A DNA stretch of 64,000 bases, taken from NCBI RefSeq assembly GCF_051650185.1, contig NZ_JBOFIN010000125.1, positions 56,334 to 120,333 of the forward strand, read 5' to 3'. The notes under the pieces were generated by a model. It was not told where the DNA came from, did no database searches, and saw only the letters and a program-made list of their open reading frames with translations. The stretch comes from Scandinavium sp051650185 (GTDB lineage: Bacteria; Pseudomonadota; Gammaproteobacteria; Enterobacterales; Enterobacteriaceae). Shown here piece by piece: positions 43,193-52,700 of this stretch. Each line of letters opens with the position of its first letter. The first letter of the stretch is position 1. A program made the translations under genes and the position numbers.

Positions 43193-43744
43193 CTACTGTC
43201 CAAAGCGGCCAATTAGTCCTGCGGCAGCAAGCTGATGCCCTTTGAGCTTCTCGAACAACGCTTCGCGTGTCAGCCCGGCTGGCAGAGTCGGTGGCAAATC
43301 GGTGGCAATTAACGTGAAGGTATAGTGGTGGGCTCCGCTACCGGGCGGCGGGCAGGGGCCATACCAGCTGTTTGTGCCGGGCGTGTTTTTGCCCCCGGTA
43401 AAGCCATTGGGTGATTTCAGCGCGTCGGGTGCAAAACCAGTGGCAGAAGGGGGGATGTTGTAGGCCACCAGATGCGTGACGCCAAGGCCCCTCTGACCCT
43501 CGGGGTCGTGAACAATGAGCGCAAGGCTTTGAGTTTGAGGCGGAAGGTTGCTCCATACCAGCGGTGGCGAATTATTCTTGCCAGTGCAATTGGCATTTTT
43601 CGGGTCATTACCAGCAAATTTCTGGTCAAGAAGCGCGTTGTCGGCAAAAGCGGGGGATTGCAGAATAAAGAGATCGCTGGCGTGAAGCACGCCGGAACTG
43701 AACAGCAGTGCACTGCAAAGAGCGAAACGAAGCGGCGGGCTCAT
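43193..43744 (-). CDS. Secreted YbhB/YbcL-family PEBP (Raf-kinase-inhibitor-like) protein
   Basis: 183 aa. It has an N-terminal signal peptide with a cleavage-like site after LHA (about residue 22). The mature chain has the PEBP signature: NSPPLVWSNLPP, then LIVHDPEG and WYGPCPPPGSGAHHYTFTL. The anion-binding pocket residues Asp, His and the GAHHY group are kept. Periplasmic relatives such as YbcL affect innate immune migration in some E. coli, but here the role is unknown. It is inserted between ychN and ychO and divergent from ychO. Confidence 0.88.
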   Translation of the reverse strand: MSPPLRFALCSALLFSSGVLHASDLFILQSPAFADNALLDQKFAGNDPKNANCTGKNNSPPLVWSNLPPQTQSLALIVHDPEGQRGLGVTHLVAYNIPPSATGFAPDALKSPNGFTGGKNTPGTNSWYGPCPPPGSGAHHYTFTLIATDLPPTLPAGLTREALFEKLKGHQLAAAGLIGRFGQ

Positions 43745-43860
43745 AAGCGCAACTCACACAGGAAAGGTGGTTTAAATGTAGTCAATTTTTAAGGATCTTC
43801 CTGAAATTCGCCCTGAAGCTGAAACGAAGAGCCAAAGCCGTTAAAATACTAAGGATGTAT

Positions 43861-45255
43861 TTGTCTTACCGCCCTCAACTTCTGCTGTTATTACTCTTGC
43901 CGCTGGCAGGAGGTGCCGCAGGTGCCCGTCAAACCTTTATCGAACAAGCTGAACATCCTTTTGATAATGCCTCCACAGAACTCCCAAGCCTGGGTATTGC
44001 AGCAGACAACCACGAAAGTGAAAAGCATCTCGCGGAAGTGATCAAAGCCTTTGGTGAAGCGAGCATGGAAGATAATGGTCTGGATACGGGCGATCAGGCC
44101 CGGCTCTTTGCCATTGAAAAACTCAGCCATGAGCTGAATGCCGAAGTGAATCAGCAGCTCGATTATTGGCTTTCACCGTGGGGAAATGCGTCGGCAGAAT
44201 TGCTGGTGGACGGCGAAGGGAAGTTCACCGGCAGTCATGGTAGTTGGTTTGTGCCGCTTGATGATAACGATCGCTATCTGACGTGGAGCCAGGCGGGTTT
44301 CACGCAGCGGGACGAAGGGCTGGTGAGCAACATTGGTGTGGGTCAGCGCTGGATAACGGGAGACTGGCTGCTGGGGTACAACGCTTTTTACGACGCCGTT
44401 TTAGGTAAGCATCTTCAACGTGCGGGGTTTGGCGCAGAGGCCTGGGGCGAATATTTACGCTTATCGGCCAACTATTATCAGCCGTTCAATACCTGGCATG
44501 ATGACAGCGATCTTCAACAAATTCGCCTGGCGCGAGGTTATGATCTGACGGCAAAAGCCCGTCTGCCGTTCTATCGTTTTATCAATACCAGCGTCAGCTT
44601 TGAGCAATATTACGGTGACAGCGTCGACCTGTTCCATTCCGGCACCGGTTACCACAACCCGATGGCTGTTTCGCTCGGGCTTGATTACACCCCGGTTCCG
44701 CTGGTTACGTTTACCGCCGCCCATAAACAAGGCGAAAGCGGCGTGAGCCAGAATAACCTGGGCCTGAAGCTCAATTACCGCTTTGGTGTTCCTTTAAAGA
44801 AACAGCTCGAATCTGGCGAGGTGGCGGCATTTACCTCATTACGCGGCAGCCGTTATGACAGCCCGGAACGAACCAATCTTCCGGTCGTTGAATATCGCCA
44901 ACGTAAAACGCTCTCAGTGTTCCTCGCCACACCGCCGTGGGATTTACAGCCTGGCGAAACTGTTGCGCTGAAATTACAGGTCCGGAGTCGGTTTAAAGTG
45001 AAATCATTGACGTGGCAGGGCGACTCACAAGCATTAAGCCTGACGCCACCGGTCAATCGTAACAGCCCGGACGGCTGGACGGTGATTATGCCTGCGTGGG
45101 ATTACAGCGAAGGGGCCAGTAACCGCTGGCATCTTTCGGTGGTGGCAGAGGATGAAAAAGGGCAGCGCGTTTCTTCCAATGAAATCACGCTGGTGTTGAC
45201 GGAACCGCTGGTGAGTTTCCCTGCGGCGACGTCAGAGGCGCTCTGGAACCCTTAA
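43861..45255 (+). CDS. ychO: Invasin-like outer-membrane protein YchO
   Basis: A TTG at 43861 with AAGGA five bases ahead is the better start; ATG at 43855 has no room for a ribosome site. TTG gives 464 aa, the length of E. coli YchO. It has a signal peptide (cleavage near GAAG-AR), then an inverse autotransporter-type beta-barrel (about 60-320) with LSPWGNA, GVGQRW and NLGLKLNYRFGVPL, and one C-terminal Ig-like domain (VALKLQVRSRFKV). It is implicated in adhesion. It converges on narL and overlaps the narL end by 4 bp. Confidence 0.92.
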   Translation: MSYRPQLLLLLLLPLAGGAAGARQTFIEQAEHPFDNASTELPSLGIAADNHESEKHLAEVIKAFGEASMEDNGLDTGDQARLFAIEKLSHELNAEVNQQLDYWLSPWGNASAELLVDGEGKFTGSHGSWFVPLDDNDRYLTWSQAGFTQRDEGLVSNIGVGQRWITGDWLLGYNAFYDAVLGKHLQRAGFGAEAWGEYLRLSANYYQPFNTWHDDSDLQQIRLARGYDLTAKARLPFYRFINTSVSFEQYYGDSVDLFHSGTGYHNPMAVSLGLDYTPVPLVTFTAAHKQGESGVSQNNLGLKLNYRFGVPLKKQLESGEVAAFTSLRGSRYDSPERTNLPVVEYRQRKTLSVFLATPPWDLQPGETVALKLQVRSRFKVKSLTWQGDSQALSLTPPVNRNSPDGWTVIMPAWDYSEGASNRWHLSVVAEDEKGQRVSSNEITLVLTEPLVSFPAATSEALWNP

Positions 45256-45902
45256 AAAATGCGTTCCTGGTGAACCCACACCGCCGCTTCCACACGAGAC
45301 TTCAGCTTCATTTTCTTCAGCATGTGCTTCACATGGACTTTTACGGTGCTTTCCGTGATATCGAGACGGCGGGCAATCATTTTGTTCGGCAGGCCCTGAG
45401 CAATCAGCTTCAGGATATCGCGCTCGCGTGGCGTGAGCTGATTGATATCTCTGTCTGATGTCGCGCGGTTGGCGCGCAAGCTGGCAGCCAGCACGGGCGT
45501 TAGCGCTTCACTCAGCACCATTTCACCTGCGGCGGCCTGTTGCAGCGCTTTCAGGAGATCTTCCGGCTCCATATCTTTCAGCAGATAACCGTCTGCGCCA
45601 CGTTTCAACGCCGTCACCACGTCTTCTTCATGGTTCGACACGCTGAATACGACCACCCGCCCAGACAACGCTTTTTCGCGCAGCTTATCGAGAGTTTCCA
45701 GGCCGTTCATGCCCGGCATGTTGAGGTCGAGCAGGATCAAATCGGGATCAAGTGATTCTGCAAGCTCAATCCCTTGCTCGCCATTGCTGGCTTCGCCCAC
45801 GACCTGGATATCAGGGGCCATGCTGATTAACTGTTTTACGCCAGTGCGCAGCATCGGGTGATCGTCAATTAACAGGATGGTGGCCCGTTCCTGATTACTC
45901 AT
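45252..45902 (-). CDS. narL: Nitrate/nitrite response regulator NarL
   Basis: 216 aa. The start at 45902 lies within the narX 3' end (8-bp overlap); the longer frame is rejected. The receiver domain has DDHP and the phospho-acceptor Asp in LILLDLNMPGMNG (about residue 59). The LuxR-type HTH domain (LTPRERDILKLIAQG) binds TACYNMT heptamers. It activates narK and narGHJI and represses alternative anaerobic pathways when nitrate is present. Confidence 0.98.
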   Translation of the reverse strand: MSNQERATILLIDDHPMLRTGVKQLISMAPDIQVVGEASNGEQGIELAESLDPDLILLDLNMPGMNGLETLDKLREKALSGRVVVFSVSNHEEDVVTALKRGADGYLLKDMEPEDLLKALQQAAAGEMVLSEALTPVLAASLRANRATSDRDINQLTPRERDILKLIAQGLPNKMIARRLDITESTVKVHVKHMLKKMKLKSRVEAAVWVHQERIF

Positions 45903-47691
45903 GGATTTCTCCTTGGGGTTGTGGAAGCGGTTTTTCTGGAATAAAGGAAACGACAACTTCTGTTCCGCCGATATCGCGACGTCTGACCTGGCAATCGCCG
46001 CGCAGGCTTTGTGCCCGATCTCGCATAATGATTAAACCATAGTGGTTAGTTCGCTCGGCATGATCTGACACGCCGCGACCATTGTCGGCGACGGTGAGTC
46101 GAACCTGATTGTCGTTCTGCGTCACCGAAACGGTGACTTCCGTAGCTTCAGAGTGTTTAAGCGCATTGCTCAAGGCTTCACGGGCGATTTGCAGCGCATG
46201 GATCGCCTGATGAGAAGGGACAAAGCGCGGAGGAAGCTGGTAATCCAGCTTCACGTCAAAACCAAAACGGGCGCTGTACTCATGACAGCTGGCTTCCAGC
46301 GCCGGACGCAGACCCGGCTCAGTTAATTGCAACCGGAAGGTGGTTAACAGCTCGCGAAGCTGCGCCCATGAGGTATTCAGTTCGTTGCGTATCTGGCTGA
46401 GCAACTGGCGGCTTTCCGCCGAGAGATCGCTGCCCTGCATTTGCAGACAGCTGACCTGCATCTTCATGCAGGAAAGGGACTGGGCGATGGAATCATGCAG
46501 TTCACGCGCAATGGTGGCGCGTTCTTCCATCACGATTAACTGGTGCTGGCGCTCCTGGTGTCTGTCCAGGGCGAGCGTAGCGGTCAATTGCTCAACCAGG
46601 GTATCGACCAGTTGCTGCTGGTCATGGCTCAGATGGCGACCTGCAGGCAGTGTCGCCAGCAGGATGCCAAATTGATTCTGCGCATCCCCCAGTCGCCATT
46701 TCAGAGTGGTTCCGCCGCCGGGCAAGGCAGGGAGATCTCGTGGACACAGGAAGCAGCCTTTATCATCACAATTCAGCTCAGAATGGCAGCTGAACTCCTG
46801 ATGGTTCTCTTCGTCTTCAACATCGTAAACCCGAACTTCGATGTCGCGAAGCAGCGTTAACTCCTGTAACCCATTGAGCACAGGAGAGATTCGTTCACAA
46901 AGCGGCGCCTGTGAATGCAGGCGGCGGTTCGCCTGCCAAAGGAAGCCCAGAATCTCGTTTTTGTGTTCGAGATTGGCCGTTTTTTCCTGCACGCGCTGTT
47001 CCAGCACGGAGTAGCTTTCCGCCAGCTCTTTGGACATGTTATTCAGCGCCATGCCAAGGGTCGCCATTTCATTACGCCCGCTGATTGTTGCGCGCTGGGT
47101 GAAATCCCGACGGCTGACGGCACGCGCCATGCTCAACAGCTGTTCCCACGGATGGAGCAAACGAGCACGCAGCCAGACAATCGTGAATAGCAGCAGCAAC
47201 GCCATACATACCGCCATCAGACGATGTACCCACACCACATGCTGAATGCGTTTTTCGGTGGTATGGTCGAAGGCGGTCACCAGCTGGTCAATACGGTTCA
47301 CAAAGCTTGCCACTTCCCCGGCGACCACGTTTTGGCTACGGGCATTTTTCATGCTCGGGGCGAGCTCAGATTGCCAGTATTGCTGTAAGTCGCGCAATTG
47401 CTGTTGCTGCCCGTCGCGGCGTGCGGCCTCAATCAGCTCGGGGCTCGACACGGTCTGGTTCATATCATCGAGCAGTTTTTGATCGCCGCTATGCAGTGGA
47501 ATGGCCGCCAACAGGCGATAGCTCTGCATACGCAACGAGCCTGCTTTGTTGATGGCATGCGCGCTACCTTGCACGCCATGAACCAGACGCGCAGAAATCG
47601 CCATGCCGGTCACACCGATAGCGGTGGACAGCAAAACGATAAGCGCCAGTTGATTGACCAGCGTAAGCGGGGTAAAAAGACGTTTAAACAT
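45895..47691 (-). CDS. narX: Nitrate/nitrite sensor histidine kinase NarX
   Basis: 598 aa. TM1 (about 15-37), a periplasmic sensor with the P-box INKAGSLRMQSYRL that binds nitrate, TM2 (about 150-175), HAMP, a Cys-rich central module (CDDKGCFLCP), then a HisKA_3 kinase with the phosphorylated His in ARELHDSIAQSL and an ATPase with GRGVS. It phosphorylates NarL. It is divergent from narK, as in E. coli. Confidence 0.98.
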   Translation of the reverse strand: MFKRLFTPLTLVNQLALIVLLSTAIGVTGMAISARLVHGVQGSAHAINKAGSLRMQSYRLLAAIPLHSGDQKLLDDMNQTVSSPELIEAARRDGQQQQLRDLQQYWQSELAPSMKNARSQNVVAGEVASFVNRIDQLVTAFDHTTEKRIQHVVWVHRLMAVCMALLLLFTIVWLRARLLHPWEQLLSMARAVSRRDFTQRATISGRNEMATLGMALNNMSKELAESYSVLEQRVQEKTANLEHKNEILGFLWQANRRLHSQAPLCERISPVLNGLQELTLLRDIEVRVYDVEDEENHQEFSCHSELNCDDKGCFLCPRDLPALPGGGTTLKWRLGDAQNQFGILLATLPAGRHLSHDQQQLVDTLVEQLTATLALDRHQERQHQLIVMEERATIARELHDSIAQSLSCMKMQVSCLQMQGSDLSAESRQLLSQIRNELNTSWAQLRELLTTFRLQLTEPGLRPALEASCHEYSARFGFDVKLDYQLPPRFVPSHQAIHALQIAREALSNALKHSEATEVTVSVTQNDNQVRLTVADNGRGVSDHAERTNHYGLIIMRDRAQSLRGDCQVRRRDIGGTEVVVSFIPEKPLPQPQGEIHE

Positions 47692-47760
47692 CGACTACAT
47701 GGCTCCTGACCAGGGATGCAATCCGGGAGTGCTGCTTATTCTCGGATATCACCCGGAGTA

Positions 47761-47787
47761 TACCCATGCCCCCAAAGGATTACCTCT
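47761..47787. promoter_or_regulatory. Candidate NarL/NarP heptamers
   Basis: TACCCAT (47761-47767) and TACCTCT (47781-47787) both fit the TACYNMT consensus. They lie 70-96 bp upstream of narX in the narX/narK control region. A partial inverted heptamer (GGAGTA) abuts the first, as in paired NarL sites. Confidence 0.6.
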
Positions 47788-47929
47788 TAATTGCCAGGTG
47801 GATCGGGAAAAGGGAGTGGGTGGTGAATAACCCTGCAACGCTCGTGATAAACCACACTTTTTTAAGTGATGAGATCTACTCATTTAGAGTGATGGCGATT
47901 TTTTACGCCCGATTATGTTCCATTTTCCT

Positions 47930-47943
47930 TTGATTTATATCAA
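47930..47943. promoter_or_regulatory. FNR-binding site of narK
   Basis: Perfect consensus TTGAT-TTAT-ATCAA. Its centre is about 41.5 bp upstream of the predicted narK start site, the expected position for activation by FNR under anaerobiosis. Confidence 0.92.
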
Positions 47944-48003
47944 CTTACTTCAGCGCGTAAACCCTAATGTGGCGGCATCAAAACTCCATTATTAGAGGTT
48001 TCT

Positions 48004-49395
48004 ATGAGTCAATCTTCCGCTTCGGAAAAGGATAAAGGCGCCGTCATCACCGACTGGCGCCCTGAAGACGCTGCCTTCTGGCAAACACGCGGGCATCGAG
48101 TTGCCAGCCGAAATTTGTGGATTTCCGTTCCCTGTCTTCTGCTTGCGTTCTGCGTCTGGATGTTGTTCAGCGCCGTTGCGGTAAACCTCAATAAGGTGGG
48201 TTTTAACTTCACCACCGATCAACTCTTCATGCTGACTGCGCTGCCGGGTCTGTCTGGTGCGCTGCTGCGTGTGCCTTACGCGTTTATGGTGCCTATCTTC
48301 GGCGGTCGCCGCTGGACAGCTTTCAGCACCGGCATCATGATCATCCCCTGCGTCTGGCTCGGCTTTGCGGTCCAGGACCCAACCACACCGTTTAGCGTCT
48401 TTATGATTATCGCGCTGATGTGTGGTTTTGCGGGCGCGAACTTCGCTTCAAGCATGGCGAACATCAGCTTCTTCTTCCCGAAAGCGAAGCAGGGCGGCGC
48501 ACTGGGCTTGAACGGCGGCCTGGGCAATATGGGCGTGAGCGTGATGCAATTGCTCGCACCGATTGCTATCTCCGTGTCCATCTTCGCCATCTTTGGCGGC
48601 AAAGGTGTTGAACAAGCGGACGGTTCTTCCCTGTTCCTCGAAAACGCCGCATGGATTTGGGTTCCGTTCCTGATTGTCTTCACCCTGGCGGCCTGGTTTG
48701 GCATGAACGATATTGCCGCTTCTAAAGCCTCCCTGAAAGAGCAGCTTCCGGTTCTGAAACGTGGCCACCTGTGGATCATGGCAGTGCTGTATCTGGCAAC
48801 CTTTGGCTCATTCATCGGTTTCTCTGCCGGGTTCGCGATGCTGTCCAAAACCCAGTTCCCGGACGTCAACATTCTGCACTTCGCCTTCTTCGGTCCGTTT
48901 ATTGGTGCGCTGGCTCGTTCCCTGGGCGGCGGCATTTCTGACCGTTTGGGTGGCACTCGCGTGACGCTGATTAACTTCATTGCGATGGCTATCTTCTCTG
49001 CGCTGCTGTTCCTGACGCTGCCAACCAACGGTCAGGGCGGAAACTTCGTCGCGTTCTTTACCGTCTTCATGGGGCTGTTTGTGACGGCCGGGCTGGGTAG
49101 TGCTTCTACCTTCCAGATGATTTCCATCATCTTCCGCAAACTGACTATGGATCGCGTGAAAGCGCAGGGTGGCAGCGAAGAACATGCGCTGCGTGAAGCG
49201 GCAACCGATACTGCAGCCGCGCTGGGCTTTATCTCCGCAATTGGTGCTGTAGGTGGCTTCTTTATCCCGAAATCCTTTGGTATCTCGCTGGAAATGACCG
49301 GTTCTCCGGCGGGTGCGATGAAAGTCTTCCTCGTGTTCTATATCGCCTGCGTGTTGATCACCTGGGTGGTTTACGGACGTAAAACTAAAAAATAA
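48004..49395 (+). CDS. narK: Nitrate/nitrite antiporter NarK
   Basis: 463 aa, 12 membrane helices, the same length as E. coli NarK. Both nitrate-signature motifs are present (GFAGANFASSMANISFFFPK in helix 5 and a GLGSASTFQM-type one in helix 11), and the substrate arginines lie in the LRVPYAFMVPIFGGRRW region. It takes in nitrate and expels nitrite during nitrate respiration. It is under FNR and NarL control. Confidence 0.98.
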   Translation: MSQSSASEKDKGAVITDWRPEDAAFWQTRGHRVASRNLWISVPCLLLAFCVWMLFSAVAVNLNKVGFNFTTDQLFMLTALPGLSGALLRVPYAFMVPIFGGRRWTAFSTGIMIIPCVWLGFAVQDPTTPFSVFMIIALMCGFAGANFASSMANISFFFPKAKQGGALGLNGGLGNMGVSVMQLLAPIAISVSIFAIFGGKGVEQADGSSLFLENAAWIWVPFLIVFTLAAWFGMNDIAASKASLKEQLPVLKRGHLWIMAVLYLATFGSFIGFSAGFAMLSKTQFPDVNILHFAFFGPFIGALARSLGGGISDRLGGTRVTLINFIAMAIFSALLFLTLPTNGQGGNFVAFFTVFMGLFVTAGLGSASTFQMISIIFRKLTMDRVKAQGGSEEHALREAATDTAAALGFISAIGAVGGFFIPKSFGISLEMTGSPAGAMKVFLVFYIACVLITWVVYGRKTKK

Positions 49396-49414
49396 GTGTG
49401 ACTTCTTGATTATC

Positions 49415-49442
49415 AGGCGCGAGTGAATCGCGCCTTTTTTTT
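49415..49442 (+). terminator. Terminator of narK
   Basis: Stem AGGCGCGA/TCGCGCCT (loop GTGAA), followed by a run of T, about 20 bp after the narK stop. Confidence 0.95.
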
Positions 49443-49529
49443 ACCCTGACATTAGTTACAACATACTATATCTCTTGCTGAGAAGAAGGCACCTGACCTC
49501 TGTGCCAGGCCTCGGTCAAACAGCGTACC

Positions 49530-49546
49530 TACCCCTTAATACCTCT
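49530..49546. promoter_or_regulatory. Upstream NarL heptamers of narG
   Basis: TACCCCT (49530-49536) and TACCTCT (49540-49546) fit TACYNMT and are spaced 10 bp apart. They lie about 195 bp before the predicted narG start site at about 49728, the location of the NarL cluster in E. coli narG, which acts through IHF-bent DNA. Confidence 0.75.
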
Positions 49547-49679
49547 CAGTGAAAAGTGAAAGAGCGAACAGGAGGGGTTTGGTATTTTATTTATTTAAAA
49601 ACATATAGTTATAAGATATATGGTGATAATACTTTGGTGGTATTCGTCTTTTCCTCCCCGTTTGTTAACAAAACCCGCC

Positions 49680-49693
49680 TTGATCGCCATCAA
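49680..49693. promoter_or_regulatory. FNR-binding site of narGHJI
   Basis: Perfect TTGAT-CGCC-ATCAA. It lies about 41 bp upstream of the predicted start and is followed by -10 candidate TTACTT at 49715-49720. Confidence 0.93.
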
Positions 49694-49784
49694 TTCCCAT
49701 CTTCTTTCAGACAGTTACTTTCGCCGCAATTGTTGCAATGTCGATTTATCAGAGAGCCGACAGGCTCCATACAGGAGAAACCCG

Positions 49785-52700
49785 ATGAGCAAATTTCTGG
49801 ACCGGTTTCGCTACTTCAAACAGAAGGGCGAAACCTTTGCCGATGGGCACGGTCAGCTTATGGAAACCAACCGGGACTGGGAAGACGGATACCGCCAACG
49901 CTGGCAGCATGACAAAGTGGTGCGTTCCACCCACGGTGTAAACTGCACCGGGTCATGCAGCTGGAAAATCTACGTGAAAAACGGCCTGGTGACCTGGGAA
50001 ACCCAGCAAACGGACTATCCGCGTACTCGCCCGGACTTGCCGAACCATGAGCCGCGTGGCTGCCCGCGTGGCGCAAGCTACTCCTGGTATCTCTACAGCG
50101 CTAACCGTCTGAAATACCCGCTGATGCGCAAACGTCTGATGAAGATGTGGCGCGAAGCCAAAGTGCAGCATCCGGACCCGGTTGATGCCTGGGCGTCCAT
50201 CATTGAAGATGCAGACAAAGCCAAAAGCTTCAAACAGGCGCGTGGTCGCGGTGGCTTCGTACGTTCCTCATGGCAGGAAGTGAACGAGCTGATTGCGGCG
50301 TCTAACGTCTATACCGTCAAAACTTACGGCCCTGACCGTGTGGCGGGCTTCTCGCCAATTCCGGCGATGTCCATGGTTTCCTACGCCGCAGGTGCGCGTT
50401 ATATCTCCCTGCTGGGCGGAACCTGCCTGAGCTTCTACGACTGGTATTGCGACCTGCCTCCTGCGTCTCCGCAGACCTGGGGTGAGCAAACCGACGTGCC
50501 GGAATCCGCCGACTGGTATAACTCTTCCTACATCCTGGCCTGGGGCTCTAACGTTCCGCAGACCCGTACTCCGGATGCCCACTTCTTTACCGAGGTTCGT
50601 TATAAGGGCACCAAAACCGTTGCTATCACTCCGGATTACGCGGAAATCGCCAAGCTCTGTGATCTGTGGCTGGCACCGAAACAAGGTACTGATGCCGCGA
50701 TGGCGATGGCGATGGGCCACGTTATGCTGCGCGAGTTCCATCTCGACAAGCCAAGCCAGTACTTCACCGACTACGTGCGTCGTTACACCGACATGCCGAT
50801 GCTGGTGACGCTGGAAGAGCGTGATGGCTACTATGCCGCAGGCCGTATGCTGCGTGCCTCCGATCTGGTCGATGCGCTGGGTCAGGAAAAGAACCCGGAA
50901 TGGAAAACCGTTGCCTTCGATGAGAACGGCGAAATGACCGTCCCGAACGGTTCTATCGGTTTCCGTTGGGGTGACAAAGGTAAGTGGAACCTCGAACAGC
51001 GCGACGGTAAGAGCGGAGACGAAGTTCAGCTGCGCCTCTCGATGCTCGGCGGCCATGACGATATCGCAGAAGTGGGCTTCCCGTACTTCGGCGGCGACGG
51101 TACCGAACATTTCAACAAAGTGGAGCTGGAAAACATCCTGCTGCATAAGCTGCCGGTGAAACGTCTGCAAATGGCTGACGGCTCAACCTGCCTCGTGACG
51201 ACCGTTTATGACCTGACCATGGCGAACTACGGCCTGGATCGCGGTCTGGGCGATGCCAACTGCGCCAACAGCTACGACGACGTGAAAGCGTACACCCCGG
51301 CGTGGGCTGAGCAGATCACTGGCGTACCACGTTCGCAGATTATCCGTACCGCGCGTGAGTTTGCGGACAACGCCGATAAGACGCATGGCCGCTCAATGAT
51401 CATCGTCGGCGCCGGTCTGAACCACTGGTATCACCTCGATATGAACTATCGTGGTCTGATTAACATGCTGATCTTCTGCGGCTGTGTCGGCCAGAGCGGC
51501 GGCGGTTGGGCGCACTATGTGGGCCAGGAAAAACTGCGTCCGCAAACCGGCTGGACGCCACTGGCGTTCGCGCTGGACTGGAACCGTCCACCGCGTCACA
51601 TGAACAGTACTTCTTACTTCTATAACCACTCCAGCCAGTGGCGCTACGAGACGTTGACCGCGCAAGAGCTGCTGTCACCGATGGCGGATAAATCCCGCTA
51701 CACCGGGCATCTGCTGGACTTTAACGTGCGTGCAGAACGTATGGGCTGGCTCCCGTCAGCACCTCAGTTGGGCACTAACCCACTGACGATTGCAGCCGAA
51801 GCGGAAAAAGCCGGGATGTCTGCGGTCGATTACACCGTGAAATCCCTGAAAGACGGCTCTATGCACTTCGCGGCAGAGCGTCCTGAAAACGGTAAAAACC
51901 ACCCGCGTAACCTGTTTATCTGGCGTTCCAACCTGCTGGGTTCTTCCGGTAAAGGCCATGAATACATGCTGAAGTACCTGCTGGGTACCGAGCACGGCAT
52001 TCAGGGGAAAGACCTGGGCGAGCAGGGCGGCCTGAAGCCGGAAGAAGTGGAATGGCGTGATAACGGCCTCGACGGCAAACTGGATCTGGTGGTAACGCTG
52101 GACTTCCGCCTGTCGAGCACCTGTCTGTTCTCCGATATCGTGCTGCCAACCGCGACCTGGTATGAGAAAGACGACATGAATACTTCGGATATGCATCCGT
52201 TTATTCACCCGCTTTCTGCTGCGGTCGATCCTGCCTGGGAATCGAAGAGCGACTGGGATATCTACAAAGACATCGCGAAGAAGTTCTCCGAAGTGTGCGT
52301 GGGGCATCTGGGTGTGGAAACCGACGTAGTCACACTGCCGATTCAGCATGACTCCCCGGCCGAAATGGCTCAGCCGCTGGACGTGAAAGACTGGAAGAAA
52401 GGTGAATGTGACCTGATCCCAGGCAAAACCGCGCCGCACATTATGACTGTAGAGCGCGATTATCCGGCAACCTACGAGCGCTTCACCTCTGTCGGCCCGC
52501 TGATGGAAAAAATCGGCAACGGCGGGAAAGGCATCGCGTGGAACACCCAGAGCGAAGTCGATCTGCTGCGTAAGCTGAACTACACCAAAGCCGACGGCCC
52601 GGCAAAAGGCCAGCCAATGATCAACACCGCGATTGATGCGGCAGAGATGATCCTGACGCTGGCACCAGAAACTAACGGTCAGGTTGCCGTGAAAGCCTGG

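Larger units (their letters stand above)
47692..48003. other. narX/narK divergent control region
   Basis: 312 bp without a gene. It contains candidate NarL heptamers near 47761 and 47781 and the FNR site at 47930, both listed separately. The narK -10 candidate TAATGT lies at 47965-47970, which places the start near 47978, 41-42 bp from the FNR centre, a class II position. Confidence 0.7.
49396..49784. other. narK-narG intergenic control region
   Basis: 389 bp between the narK stop and the narG start. It holds the narK terminator, two NarL heptamers near 49530-49546, an AT-rich stretch at 49575-49650 suitable for IHF bending, an FNR site at 49680-49693, and a -10 candidate TTACTT at 49715-49720. 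A frame open through this region ahead of narG is not coding. Confidence 0.75.

Noticed and set aside
49620..49784. A 55-codon upstream extension of narG
   Set aside because: It covers the FNR site and promoter; the product from 49785 has exactly the known length and a good ribosome site.
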